DNA of 64,000 bases, taken from assembly GCF_000716535.1 (NCBI RefSeq), contig NZ_JNWV01000005.1:124001-188000 (forward strand). The letters are read 5' to 3'. Positions within the stretch are counted from its first letter, which is position 1. Every line of letters begins with the position of its first letter. Positions 8,504 to 17,241 of this stretch are shown here, piece by piece. The position numbers were made by a program, and so were the translations under genes. This DNA is from Streptomyces flaveolus. GTDB taxonomy: Bacteria; Actinomycetota; Actinomycetes; Streptomycetales; Streptomycetaceae. The notes beneath the pieces were generated by a model. The model was not told the origin of the DNA. It saw only the letters and a list, made by a program, of their open reading frames with translations, and made no database searches.

Positions 8504-9061
8504 GTGGCCACAGACCGACGTACTCTCCTCGCCGACACGGCGATCACCGTGCTCGCCGACAGCGGCATGCGCGGGCTGACGCACCGCGCCGTGGACCGTG
8601 CGGCCCGACTGCCGCCCGGCACCACCTCCGCGTACTACCGCACCCGCCAGGCCCTCCTGACCGCACTGGTCCGGCGGCTGGTGGCGCTCGACCAGGCGGA
8701 GCTGGAGGAGAGGGGCGCCGCGACCCCCGTACCGCGGACCGCCGACGAACTGACGGCCGGCATCGCCGCGCTGGTCGCGGCCCGGCTCACCGGGGAGGGC
8801 CGTCGGCGGTCCCTCGCCCGTTACGCCTGCGCTGTCGAGAGCGTCCACCACCCCGAACTGCGCGAGATCCTCGTGCCGCGCGAGAACCAGGGGCGGCGGG
8901 TCGTGCGCGAATTCCTCGCCGCGCAGGGCGTCGCGGACCCGGAGGACCGCACGGTGACCCTGCTGACCTGCGTGGACGGGCTGGTCTTCGACCGCCTGGT
9001 GCACGGCGGGAGCGTCCAGGAGGAGGAGATCCGCGGTCTCGTCGCGGCCGCGCTGCGCTGA
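8504..9061 (+). CDS. TetR-family transcriptional regulator
   Basis: 185 aa from a GTG at 8504. The N-terminal helix-turn-helix reads [47 protein letters not shown], the classic TetR DNA-binding pattern. The C-terminal part ([15 protein letters not shown]..., [16 protein letters not shown]) is the ligand-binding helical domain. Divergent from the FAD monooxygenase; the shared spacer holds two matching dyads, so it most likely represses both itself and the monooxygenase and is relieved by the enzyme's substrate or product. Confidence 0.93.
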   Translation: MATDRRTLLADTAITVLADSGMRGLTHRAVDRAARLPPGTTSAYYRTRQALLTALVRRLVALDQAELEERGAATPVPRTADELTAGIAALVAARLTGEGRRRSLARYACAVESVHHPELREILVPRENQGRRVVREFLAAQGVADPEDRTVTLLTCVDGLVFDRLVHGGSVQEEEIRGLVAAALR

Positions 9062-9129
9062 GCCGTACGACGACGGCTCCTCGCGTGGCAACACCGGCTC
9101 TCTCCAGTGCTCACCGCCTTGGGGTCCCG

Positions 9130-10326
9130 TCACGGTGGCGTCGCGCGCAGAGCCCGCAGGACCGCCCAGAGGACCGAGACCAGCGGGACGGCGACGACGG
9201 CGCCGATCACCCCGGCGACGATGCTGCCCGCGATGACCGACACGGCCACGACGAGCGGATGCAGCCGCACCGCCCAGCTCATCACCAGCGGATGCAGCAC
9301 GTGCCCCTCCAACTGGCCGATCACCACGATCAGCACCAGCACGCCGACCGCCGTCAGCGGACCCCGCCCGGCGAGCGCGACCACCGTGGCGACCCCCAGC
9401 GCCACCGGTGAGCCCACCAGCGGCACGAACGCGGCGAAGAACTCCAGCAGGGTCAGTGGCAGCGCGAGCGGTACCCGCAGCACCAGCAGGACCACTCCCA
9501 CCAGGACGGCGTTGGTGGCGGCCACGATGATGATGCCGCGCGTGTATCCCGCGAAGGTCCGCCAGGCCGCCCGCCCCGCCCGGTCCCACACCGGGCGGGC
9601 GCCGCTCGGCAGCAGCTGGTCCCGCGCCCAGCTCCACAGGTGCTCGCCCGAGTGCAGGAAGAAGACCGAGGCGAACAGCGCCAGCGCGCCGCCGGTGACC
9701 AGCTCCACCACCCGGCCCAGTTCGCTGACCGCGCTGCTGAGCAGAGCCGCACGGTGCGTGGAGACGTAGTGCGTCACCTGGCGTTGCAGCCCGGTGAGCG
9801 CGTCGTCGCTGAGCCGGAACGGCGGCTGCCGCAGCCACTCCTCGATACGGTGGACTCCGCCCCGGAACTCACCCGCCAGGCGGGCGGACTCGCTCGCCAC
9901 CGCGCTGCCCACCAGCGCGAGCAGGCCCAGCAGCAGCACCAGACTGCCCACCAGTGCGATCGCCACGCTCAGCGGCCTCGGCAGGAACCGGCTCAGCAGC
10001 TCGGTCAGCGGGTGCAGCACGGACGTCACGACCAGAGCGAGGAACAGCGCGACGGCAATGAGCTGGAAGCTGCCGAGGAGGCTGAAGACGCCGTAGACGG
10101 CGGCGCCGACGAGGATCAGCCGCCAGGCGTAGGCGGCGGCGATCCGCAGCCACGGCACCGTCCGCTCGGCAGGCGGCGTCGGCGGCACTGACGGCTCCGG
10201 GGGGCTGGTGGCGGACGGCAGCCGCACGGAGTAGGACGGCCGGCTGCCCAGCACCGCGCGCCCGGCCCGGCGCCCGCCGCTGCGCGGGGCCACCCGTCGG
10301 CGCGCATCGCCCGCCACCGCGCCCAC
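9130..10326 (-). CDS. AI-2E family (PerM-like) membrane protein
   Basis: 398 aa with about eight hydrophobic segments: a pair at about 65-105, one near 115-140, a cytoplasmic-like amphipathic middle (GLQRQVTHYVSTHRAALLSSAVSEL) and a cluster after residue 255. The pattern FFAAFVPLVGSPVALGVATVVAL... GQLEGHVLHPLVMSWAVRLHPLVVAVSVIAGSIVAGVIGAVVAVPL is diagnostic of the AI-2E transporter/PerM superfamily. Members are linked to autoinducer export, Na/H antiport or permeation of hydrophobic compounds. A role here cannot be told. Confidence 0.9.
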   Translation of the reverse strand: MGAVAGDARRRVAPRSGGRRAGRAVLGSRPSYSVRLPSATSPPEPSVPPTPPAERTVPWLRIAAAYAWRLILVGAAVYGVFSLLGSFQLIAVALFLALVVTSVLHPLTELLSRFLPRPLSVAIALVGSLVLLLGLLALVGSAVASESARLAGEFRGGVHRIEEWLRQPPFRLSDDALTGLQRQVTHYVSTHRAALLSSAVSELGRVVELVTGGALALFASVFFLHSGEHLWSWARDQLLPSGARPVWDRAGRAAWRTFAGYTRGIIIVAATNAVLVGVVLLVLRVPLALPLTLLEFFAAFVPLVGSPVALGVATVVALAGRGPLTAVGVLVLIVVIGQLEGHVLHPLVMSWAVRLHPLVVAVSVIAGSIVAGVIGAVVAVPLVSVLWAVLRALRATPP

Positions 10327-10495
10327 CTCCTCCGCCCTGAGAGCGGCCCGGCTGACAGCCGGTCACCTCCACAGCACCGTAAGCACACGGAGCGGAAGGG
10401 GCGCGTCGAACGCATCCGGGGGCGGTCCGAGGTGGAAAGCGTGCCGTCGGCTCCTGGGACCCGCCGAGGGTCGTCGCCAGGAGGGGGCACCTCCA

Positions 10496-10639
10496 GTGAT
10501 CACCGTCGCGTTCCTGCTGCTCCCGGTGCTCAGTCTGCTGCTGTACGGGCTGGACCGGGTCGAGGACCGGTGGCTGGTGCGGCCCCGGGCGGCCCGCCGT
10601 TCCCGGCACCGTCGGCCGACGCGGACAGGCCGTCACTGA
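10496..10639 (+). CDS. Small single-TM protein (47 aa)
   Basis: GTG at 10496, with GGAGGGGG a few bases upstream as ribosome binding site. It encodes VITVAFLLLPVLSLLLYG, a single membrane segment, followed by LDRVEDRWLV and a strongly basic Arg-rich tail, then a stop. Small membrane proteins of this shape occur in many Streptomyces genomes. Its 3' end overlaps the 3' end of the convergent ANTAR gene by about 110 nt. No function known. Confidence 0.65.
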   Translation: MITVAFLLLPVLSLLLYGLDRVEDRWLVRPRAARRSRHRRPTRTGRH

Positions 10640-10988
10640 GCGCCGCGGGCTCCTCGCACCTGCGGTAACGGACGATCGCCTTGCCCAGCTCGATCCGTTC
10701 CGGCTCGGGAAGCGTCCCGCCCTGCGCGTACGCCAGGATGTGCTCGGCGACCGTGCGCAGCTTGACGTTCGTGCGCTGGGAGACGTCCCGCAGCGCACGC
10801 CAGGCCTCCTCCGGGGCTATCCGCCCGAGGACGACGACGGCACCGATCGCCTGGTCGATCACGGCGTGCGAGGTCACGGCACGCTGCAGTTGCAGGTTCT
10901 CTTCCTGCAGTCGGTGGTACTCCGACGCCAGGTCGGTGGCCGAGAGCAGGACCAGGGGCTGGTGCCGGGAGAGGGCGAAGAAGGCCAT
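10530..10988 (-). CDS. ANTAR-domain RNA-binding antitermination protein
   Basis: 152 aa from the ATG at 10988, chosen over an upstream in-frame start because AAAGGTG lies just before it. After a short N-terminus a coiled coil (LASEYHRLQEENLQLQRAV) leads into an ANTAR domain (SHAVIDQAIGAVVVLGRIAPEEAWRALRDVSQRTNVKLRTVAEHIL). ANTAR domains bind dual hairpins in nascent RNA to prevent termination, usually under control of a sensor domain. None is fused here. The C-terminal tail is Pro/Ala-rich and disordered. Confidence 0.88.
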   Translation of the reverse strand: MAFFALSRHQPLVLLSATDLASEYHRLQEENLQLQRAVTSHAVIDQAIGAVVVLGRIAPEEAWRALRDVSQRTNVKLRTVAEHILAYAQGGTLPEPERIELGKAIVRYRRCEEPAALSDGLSASADGAGNGGPPGAAPATGPRPGPARTAAD

Positions 10989-11280
10989 GGAGCACCTTTT
11001 CGAGTGGGGGGCGTCACTGCTACGCCTGCCCCCGGTGGGCGCTTGCACACGAATTGAACCAGCCCTGCGGACCCCGGTCACGCTGTGCGGCCCGCGCGGT
11101 GCGGCGCCGCCCACCGTCGACACCCGGGCCCGGTCGTCGTTCGGACGGCTGTGAGCCCGACCCCGCGTTGGTCCGACCGGACATCAGCCCGGTCCTGGCG
11201 CGCCCGACTCCATGTGAGCCCAGCTCCTCACGGGCCCGGGCGCACGACTCCGCGTCAGCCCGGCAACCCCGGCACCTGTG

Positions 11281-11715
11281 TCAGCCCGACCTCCCCGTGT
11301 CCTGGACCGCGCGTTCCACCGGCAGCAGTTCGCGGATGTCCGCCGGCAGCGCCCCGGCCATCCGCTCGGTCAGTTCCGGGGCGAGGGCGGCGTCCAGCAC
11401 CTCCATCACGGCGGCGGCGTCCCGCAGCGCCACCTCCTCGTCGGTGCCGGCCCGGACGGCGATGCGTCCGGCGAACGCCGTCAGCCCGAACCGCTCGGCC
11501 GCCGTACCGGCGTCCGGCGCGGCGGACGCGTCGACCGCATCTCGCATGGCCGCCGCCATGTCCGGCGGCAACTGGGCGGCCACATGCCGGGCCAGCCCGG
11601 CCGGCAGCCGTTCCGCCAGCGTGCTCACGACCGCGTGAGCGGCCCGCTCGGCCGTCCCCCGGTCGGGTAGCTGGGCCAGCGCCTGTACCTTTCCGATCAT
11701 CTCGTCGTGCCGCAT
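11281..11715 (-). CDS. DUF2267 protein
   Basis: 144 aa from the ATG at 11715 (MRHDEMIGKVQALAQLPDRGTAERAAHAVVSTLAERLPAGLARHVAAQLPPDM). The repeated pattern of helix plus LAERLP...LAAQLP is the DUF2267 signature, visible twice: once at residues 10-50 and again after residue 75 (AVMEVLDAALAPELTERMAGALPADIRELLP). Function unknown; such genes are common in actinobacteria near stress genes. The longer in-frame ORF upstream is Arg/Pro-rich and unlikely to be translated. Confidence 0.82.
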   Translation of the reverse strand: MRHDEMIGKVQALAQLPDRGTAERAAHAVVSTLAERLPAGLARHVAAQLPPDMAAAMRDAVDASAAPDAGTAAERFGLTAFAGRIAVRAGTDEEVALRDAAAVMEVLDAALAPELTERMAGALPADIRELLPVERAVQDTGRSG

Positions 11716-11949
11716 GAGACCGGTCCCTTCCGCACGAAGTGCCGACCGTACGCCCGTCCCCGGGGCGTAGCGGCACCGGGCGAGTACCCCGCACCCGCTA
11801 CCGGTCACGGACACGGACCGGCGCGCGAGGTGCGCACGGCGGACGTGGGGCCGCCCTGACCGCTGCGACGGACGACGAACGGTTGGACGACCGACAGCAG
11901 GACGACCAACAGCCGGGGGTCGGACAGCCGTCACCGCCGCGGCCCCGCC

Positions 11950-12441
11950 TCAGCTCTCCGTCGTCTGCTGGGTCCACGTCCACGCGTACTGCAGCCAGTC
12001 CGCCACGGTCAGCGCGCCGAAGCCCCCGCACACCAGGCGGGTGAGGCGGGGCGCCGCCGCGTAGGAGCACACCAGGGCACCGGTGGTCCAGGCGGCGACG
12101 CAGAACGGGCAGGACACCAGGTCGCCGACCGCGCGCCGGAACCCGTCGCCCCGGGGCTCGTCCATGACCTCGCTCGCCTCGCCCTGGTCCGCGCGGCGGG
12201 TGAACGGCGCCCGCAGAAAGCTGGTGATCTTGTCCCTGGAGAGCACACGCGACGTCTTGTACGCCGCCGCGCCCAGCAGCGCCACGTCCCAGGGCGGCAC
12301 CTGTTGCGGCAGGCGGACACCCCGGCGCCGGGCCAGCAGGGCGAAGGTGCCGGTCCCCGCCAGGAACACGGAGGCCAGGGCCGCATAGCCGCCCAGCGGG
12401 ACCTCGCCCTGTTCGTCGTAGCGTGCGGCGTCCTTGGTCAT
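11950..12441 (-). CDS. DUF1360 membrane protein
   Basis: 163 aa from the ATG at 12441. It has a hydrophobic N-terminal segment (GGYAALASVFLAGTGTFALLA), then LLGAAAYKTSRVLSRDKITSFLRAPF, then VGDLVSCPFCVAAWTTGALVC, and a last TM-like stretch. KxSRxLSRDKxTSxxRxPF and the CPFC motif mark DUF1360 proteins, known from Bacillus spore-coat-associated YjcZ/CotJ-like neighbourhoods and widespread in actinobacteria. Role here unknown. Confidence 0.85.
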   Translation of the reverse strand: MTKDAARYDEQGEVPLGGYAALASVFLAGTGTFALLARRRGVRLPQQVPPWDVALLGAAAYKTSRVLSRDKITSFLRAPFTRRADQGEASEVMDEPRGDGFRRAVGDLVSCPFCVAAWTTGALVCSYAAAPRLTRLVCGGFGALTVADWLQYAWTWTQQTTES

Positions 12442-12548
12442 GCGGCCTCCCAGCCTCCCGGTGCGTCTCCCGTCCTGCCCAGGGCGCGCAACGAGTTCCC
12501 CCCTCCACGGCGGCGACACGTGACGTTCCGGGCCGCGGGGGGTATAGT

Positions 12549-12566
12549 ATTCATCACCTGATGAAT
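12549..12566. promoter_or_regulatory. Perfect 8-2-8 operator upstream of FAD monooxygenase
   Basis: ATTCATCA-CC-TGATGAAT sits 31 nt upstream of the monooxygenase start, directly after TATAGT, which resembles a -10 box. Its AT-richness stands out from the surroundings. It looks like a MarR/TetR-type operator, but no regulator gene is adjacent. Confidence 0.75.
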
Positions 12567-12597
12567 TACTGCTCTCGACGAGAAGGGCAGAACCACC

Positions 12598-13869
12598 ATG
12601 GAAAAGACCACATGCTGTGTCGTGGGGGGCGGCCCCGCGGGCATGGTGCTCGCCCTGCTGCTGGCCCGGGCCGGGATCGAAGTGACCGTGCTGGAGAAGC
12701 ACGCCGACTTCCTGCGCGACTTCCGCGGCGACACGGTCCACCCGTCGACCCTGGCGCTGCTGGACGACCTCGGTCTGACCGAGGAATTCGCCCGGCTGCC
12801 GCAGCGCCGGGTCCGCACCGTCCAGCTGCCGCTGGGCGGCGGCCGGTCGGCGGTCACCGTGGCGGACCTCTCCGCGCTGCCCGGTCCGCGCAACTACGTG
12901 GCGATGGTGCCCCAGTGGGACCTGCTCGACCTCCTCGCCGACCAGGCCCGCCGCGAGCCGTCCTTCGAGCTGAGGATGAACACGGAGGCCACCTCCTTCG
13001 TCGTCGAGTCCGGACGGGTCGCCGGGGTGCGCTACCGCACCTCCGACGGCCGCACCGGCGAGCTGCGCGCCCTCCTCACCATCGCCTGCGACGGCCGCGG
13101 ATCACTGGCCCGGTGCCTGCCCGAACTGGGCCTGCACCACTTCGCCTGCCCGATGGACGCCTGGTGGTTCCGCCTCCCGCGCCGCGCGGGCGACCCGAGC
13201 GGGCTCGTCGGTGGCGCCGGTGAGGGCTTCCTCGCCGCGATGATCGACCGCGGCGACTACTGGCAGTGCGCCGCGCTCATCCCCAAGGGCACCGACGCCG
13301 AGCGCCGGGCCGCCGGCCTGGACCGCTTCCTGGGCGCCTTCGCCGATGCCGTCCCCTGGATCGCCGACCGGACGCACACCCTGCGCTCCTGGGACGAGGT
13401 CAAGCTGCTCGACGTCCACCTGGACCGGCTGCGCCGCTGGCACCGCCCCGGTCTGCTGTGCATCGGCGACGCGGCGCACGCCATGTCCCCGGTCTTCGGC
13501 ATCGGGATCAACCTCGCCGTGCAGGACGCCGTGGCCACCGCCCGCCTGCTGGTCGGGCCCCTGCGCCGCGGCACCGTGGGGCTGCGTGACGTACGCGGTG
13601 TGCAGCGCCGCCGCCGTCCCACCACGGTCGTCACCCAGGCGCTGCAGCGGGCGGCCCACGCGCGCGTCATCGCGCCGGTCCTGAGCGGCCGGCCGCCCCT
13701 GGGCGGCGCGGAGCGGGCCCGGCGCCTCGCGGGCCTGCTCAGCGGCGCGCCGTGGCTGCGCCGCGTCCCCGCCTATTTCATCGCCTACGGTGCCCTCCGG
13801 GAACGCCCGCCCGAGGAGGCGATGCGCCGGCGGACGGCGGGCACACCGACGGGCGGACCGTCCCGGTGA
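12598..13869 (+). CDS. FAD-dependent monooxygenase (PHBH-fold)
   Basis: 423 aa. CCVVGGGPAGMVLALLLARAGIEVTVLEKH is the FAD-binding Rossmann motif, CDGRGSLAR the DG motif, and LCIGDAAHAMSPVFGIGINLAVQDAVATARLL the GD motif. Length and order match class A flavin monooxygenases acting on aromatic or polyketide-like substrates. FRGDTVHPSTL is typical of the actinobacterial subfamily. The gene stands alone, with a strong dyad operator overlapping its promoter, so it is probably an inducible detoxification or degradation enzyme. Confidence 0.93.
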   Translation: MEKTTCCVVGGGPAGMVLALLLARAGIEVTVLEKHADFLRDFRGDTVHPSTLALLDDLGLTEEFARLPQRRVRTVQLPLGGGRSAVTVADLSALPGPRNYVAMVPQWDLLDLLADQARREPSFELRMNTEATSFVVESGRVAGVRYRTSDGRTGELRALLTIACDGRGSLARCLPELGLHHFACPMDAWWFRLPRRAGDPSGLVGGAGEGFLAAMIDRGDYWQCAALIPKGTDAERRAAGLDRFLGAFADAVPWIADRTHTLRSWDEVKLLDVHLDRLRRWHRPGLLCIGDAAHAMSPVFGIGINLAVQDAVATARLLVGPLRRGTVGLRDVRGVQRRRRPTTVVTQALQRAAHARVIAPVLSGRPPLGGAERARRLAGLLSGAPWLRRVPAYFIAYGALRERPPEEAMRRRTAGTPTGGPSR

Positions 13870-13907
13870 GCGGACGAGCGGCGGGCAGCCACTCCCGGTG
13901 AGTGGGT

Positions 13908-13925
13908 CAGGTCACATATGACCTG
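13908..13925. promoter_or_regulatory. Perfect 7-4-7 inverted repeat CAGGTCA-CATA-TGACCTG
   Basis: The palindrome lies 39 nt after the monooxygenase stop and about 84 nt before the likely start of the next gene. There is no following T-run, and its centre is AT-rich, so an operator or promoter-proximal site for the downstream gene is more likely than a terminator. Confidence 0.55.
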
Positions 13926-14008
13926 GTACGCACCCCCTCCCGGCCGTGCCCGGCGCGGGGCTACCGTTGCGTGGAGCCCTGTACCCCCTCACCTCGGACG
14001 GCCCGGCT

Positions 14009-14533
14009 GTGCTCACTGATCTGTCCCCCCTGATAGCCGCGACGGCACGCTGGCTGACGGTCGCCTACCCGCCGTGCGGCGGCGCACTGGCCTCCGCGCT
14101 GTGCGAGGCGCAGGCACGGCAGGCGGTGACGGTCGCCGCCTGGCTGCGGTATCCCACCGCGATCGACGCGGGCCTGGTCACCATGGCGGGCCCCGGAGGC
14201 GCGGCCCGCCTCGACTGGATCGCCGGCGCCGAGCGGGCCGGCGAGCACCCGGCCGAGGACTGGGCCTGGCGCACCTGGGTGGACGAGGTCGTGGCCAGCT
14301 GGGCCGCCGCCCTGCTCACCGACCCCGAGCTGGCCGATCTGGCCGTCGCCGCACTCGCCGGGAGCGAGCACGCCGCGACGCCGACCGAGTTCCGCCGGCT
14401 GCTCACCCCCGACGACGGCGACCGCCGCGCGGCGGCCCTGCTCCGCCACCCCGACCTGCTGTGGCCGGTGGCCGAGCTGCACCACGACCAGCTGGTGGAC
14501 CGCCTCGCCCCGGGGGAGACCCTCGCGGCCTGA
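14009..14533 (+). CDS. Helical protein of unknown function
   Basis: About 174 aa from the GTG at 14009 (VLTDLSPLIAATARWLTV). An in-frame start at 13946 is possible, but its added residues look non-coding. The protein is Ala/Leu-rich and mostly helical (WRTWVDEVVASWAAALLTDPELADLAVAAL) and ends PVAELHHDQLVDRLAPGETLAA. No membrane segment, signal peptide or recognisable domain. The codon pattern (GC at third positions) supports real coding. Function unknown. Confidence 0.6.
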   Translation: MLTDLSPLIAATARWLTVAYPPCGGALASALCEAQARQAVTVAAWLRYPTAIDAGLVTMAGPGGAARLDWIAGAERAGEHPAEDWAWRTWVDEVVASWAAALLTDPELADLAVAALAGSEHAATPTEFRRLLTPDDGDRRAAALLRHPDLLWPVAELHHDQLVDRLAPGETLAA

Positions 14534-14554
14534 GCCGGCGGTGCCGCAGCGGCC

Positions 14555-14960
14555 CGCGCCCGCGCTGGGGGTATGACCGGCACGGGGTTCTTGCGACCGA
14601 GTCGTCCGCGTCCGTGCTGGGGGCCTTACCGGCACCGGGTCTGTGCGTCCGAGCCGTCCGCGTCCGTGCCGGGAGCCTGACCCGTACCTGGTCTGTACGT
14701 CCGAGCCGTCCGCGTCCGCGCTGGGGCCCGACCGGCGCCGGGTCGGTGCGTCCGAGCAGTCCCCGTCCGTGCCGAGAGCCTGACCGACACCGGGTACGTG
14801 CCTCCGAGCCGTCCGCGTCCGCGCAGCGAGCCTGACCCGCACCGGGTCTGTACGTCCGAGCCGTCCGCGTCCCGCCGGGAGCCCGACCCGCCTCGGGCCC
14901 CTGTGTCCGAGTCGTCCGCGTCCGTGCCGGGAGCCCGACCCGCCCGCCCCGGGCCTGCGC
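14555..14960. repeat. Tandem repeat array, 52-bp period, about 8 copies
   Basis: GTCCGCGTCCG, or a one-base variant, recurs at 14604, 14656, 14708, 14759, 14811, 14863 and 14914: steps of 51-52 bp. Each unit also holds GGGAGCCTGACC or GGGGCC-GACC and ACCGGGTCTGTACGTCCGAG variants. A first, more degenerate copy begins near 14555. The 14534-15096 spacer holds no convincing gene. The regular phase is too precise for chance, and divergence between copies is mild. Confidence 0.92.
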
Positions 14961-15096
14961 CCGGCGCAGTACGCGTCCGTGTCGGCTGGCTCACGGCCAC
15001 CGCGCAGGCACTCGGCCGAGCCCCCGGTGTCGTACGCCCCGGCCGAGGTACTGCGGACCTGATGCGGGAGCCGCCCGTCGCGGGAAAGGCTCGGCC

Positions 15097-15465
15097 ATGA
15101 CCTTCAAGAACCCCGTCCACCGCGGCGGCCCGCGCCGCGGCCGGTTCGAACAGCTCGCCGAATACGCCTCGAACTTCACCAGCTCGCCGCTGTTCTTCCT
15201 GTTCTGCCTGCTCCTCGTCAGCTTCTTCGCCGCCTCCCACGTCGCCCATCTGCCGCTCCAGGTGCTGCTCCTCGCGGGCGAGTCCATGACGGCGGTCACC
15301 CTGCTGCTCCTGGCCCTGCTGAAGAACTCCGAGATGCGCGCCGAGCACGCGATCCAGCGCAAGCTCGACGCGATCGCCGCCGCCCTGCTGGAGGCGCACC
15401 AGGACAACCGGAGCCAGGCCTTCGAGGATCTGCGGAATGCGATCCGGATGGAGGAAGAGACCTGA
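15097..15465 (+). CDS. Low-affinity iron permease-like membrane protein
   Basis: 122 aa. Two hydrophobic segments (about residues 28-50, LFFLFCLLLVSFFAASHVA, and 54-76, LLLAGESMTAVTLLLLALL) are followed by KNSEMRAEHAIQRKLDAIAAAL and a charged tail. The second TM plus a QRKLD-type helix resembles the low-affinity iron permease family (PF04120). It lies 66 nt upstream of hypX on the same strand and could be transcribed with the hydrogenase maturation genes; a role in Fe or Ni supply would be inference only. Confidence 0.6.
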   Translation: MTFKNPVHRGGPRRGRFEQLAEYASNFTSSPLFFLFCLLLVSFFAASHVAHLPLQVLLLAGESMTAVTLLLLALLKNSEMRAEHAIQRKLDAIAAALLEAHQDNRSQAFEDLRNAIRMEEET

Positions 15466-15531
15466 GCGGGGCCGGCGAAACGCCGCGGCGGTCCTTCCCG
15501 GCACCCGGGCGAGCGACGACCATGCCGTGTC

Positions 15532-17241
15532 ATGGACATTCTGCTCGTCGCCAGCGCGTTCAACAGCCTCTCCCAGCGCCTGTACGCCGAACTGTCGGAC
15601 CTCGGGCACCGGCTGGACGTCGTGCTCGCCGCGCACGGTCCCGACCCGGTCCGGGCCGCCGTGCGCGAGCTGCGCCCCGACCTGATCATCGCGCCGATGC
15701 TCAGGACGGCCCTGCCCGAGGACGTGTGGCGGGAGCACACCTGCCTGATCGTGCACCCCGGCCCGCCGGGTGACCGGGGCCCGTCCTCGCTGGACTGGGC
15801 CATCGCCGACGGGGCCGAGCGGTGGGGCGTGACCGTGCTCCAGGCCGAGGCGGCCATGGACGCGGGCCCGGTCTGGGCGGCCGAGCCGTTCCCCGTGCCC
15901 CCCGTCGGCAAGAGCGACCTGTACCGCAACGAGGCCTCCGACGCCGCCGTCACCGCCGTCCTGACGGCCGTACGGCGCTACGCCGACGGCGCGTACAAGC
16001 CCCTCCCGCAGACCGACGAGTCGGTCACGGTCGTCTGGCGCGACGCCTTCCGGCAGGATCGGCGGCGGATCGACTGGGAGCACGACGACACCGACACGGT
16101 CCTGCGCAAGCTCCGCGGCGCCGACTCCCAGCCGGGCGTCCTGGACGAACTCCTCGGCCACGAGGTGTTCCTGCACGGCGGGCACCCCGAGGACGAACTG
16201 CGCGGCCGCCCCGGCGCCCTGCTGGCCCAGCGCGCGGGCGCCGTCTGCCGGGCCACCCGCGACGGCGCGGTCTGGATCCCGGAACTGCGCCCCCGCAGGA
16301 ACTCCGGCGACCCGGCGCCCTTCCGCCGCCCGGCCGCCTCGGTCCTCGCCGCGTACCGGGCCGGTCTCGCCCTCCCGGAGGTCCCCGCCCCGCTGGAGCT
16401 CCCGCCCGGCCGGCGCACCTGGACCGACATCCGCTACCGGCAGCACGGCGACACCGGCTTCCTCGGCTTCTCCTTCCCGGGCGGCGCGATGAGCACCGAC
16501 CAGTGCCGCAGACTGCTCGCCGCCTACACCGAGGCGCTCACCCGCCCCACCCGCGTCCTCGTCCTCGGCGGCACCCGCGACTTCTTCTCCAACGGCATCC
16601 ACCTGAGCGTCGTCGAGGCGGCTCCCGACCCGGCCGAGGAGTCCTGGACCAACCTCAACGCCATCGACGACCTCGTGGAGGCCGTGCTGCGCACCACCGA
16701 CCGGCTGGTGGTCGCCGCGCTCGGCGGCAACGCCGCGGCCGGCGGCGCCATGCTCGCCCTCGCCGCCGACCAGGTGTGGTGCCGCACCGGCGTCGTCCTC
16801 AACCCGCACTACCGGCGCATGGGCCTGTACGGCTCCGAGTTCTGGACGTACACCCTGCCGCGCCGCGTCGGCCCGGAGCAGGCCGAACGACTGACGACGC
16901 AGGCCCTTCCGGTCAGCGCCGCGACCGCCGTACGGCTCGGGCTCGTGGACCGGCTGGTGCCGGCCGCACCGGGGGACTTCCCGGCCGAGGTCGAGCGACT
17001 GGCGACCGCGCTCGCCGCCACCGGGGACCTGGACCGGCGGATCGCGGCCAAGGCGGCGGCCCGCGCCGCCGACGAGCGGCAGCGGCCCCTCGCCCGGTAC
17101 CGGGAGGCGGAACTGGCCCGTATGCACGCCCTCTTCTTCGACCCCGAGGCCCCCTACCACGCCCTGCGTTCGGCCTTCGTCCGCAAGACACCGGGCGGTT
17201 CCGCCCGGCCCCTCGCCCCGGCCGCCGGAGACACCCGGTGA
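15532..17241 (+). CDS. hypX: HypX/HoxX, CO-forming hydrogenase maturation protein
   Basis: 569 aa. The N-terminal third is a formyltransferase-like domain: MDILLVASAFNSLSQR, IIAPML, and the signature [17 protein letters not shown] at about residues 81-97. The C-terminal half is an enoyl-CoA hydratase/isomerase fold (LVLGGTRDFFSNGIHL... ALGGNAAAGGAMLALAADQVW). The family passes the formyl group of formyl-tetrahydrofolate to CoA and releases CO for the Fe(CO)(CN)2 centre, which supports hydrogenase assembly in air. It is the first gene of the rightward hyp operon; the next gene overlaps its stop by 4 nt. Confidence 0.93.
   Translation: MDILLVASAFNSLSQRLYAELSDLGHRLDVVLAAHGPDPVRAAVRELRPDLIIAPMLRTALPEDVWREHTCLIVHPGPPGDRGPSSLDWAIADGAERWGVTVLQAEAAMDAGPVWAAEPFPVPPVGKSDLYRNEASDAAVTAVLTAVRRYADGAYKPLPQTDESVTVVWRDAFRQDRRRIDWEHDDTDTVLRKLRGADSQPGVLDELLGHEVFLHGGHPEDELRGRPGALLAQRAGAVCRATRDGAVWIPELRPRRNSGDPAPFRRPAASVLAAYRAGLALPEVPAPLELPPGRRTWTDIRYRQHGDTGFLGFSFPGGAMSTDQCRRLLAAYTEALTRPTRVLVLGGTRDFFSNGIHLSVVEAAPDPAEESWTNLNAIDDLVEAVLRTTDRLVVAALGGNAAAGGAMLALAADQVWCRTGVVLNPHYRRMGLYGSEFWTYTLPRRVGPEQAERLTTQALPVSAATAVRLGLVDRLVPAAPGDFPAEVERLATALAATGDLDRRIAAKAAARAADERQRPLARYREAELARMHALFFDPEAPYHALRSAFVRKTPGGSARPLAPAAGDTR

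Noticed and set aside
14626..17160. 844-codon minus-strand frame across the 52-bp repeat and hypX
   Set aside because: The repeat part yields a periodic peptide and the rest mirrors hypX. No start signal or family pattern was seen.
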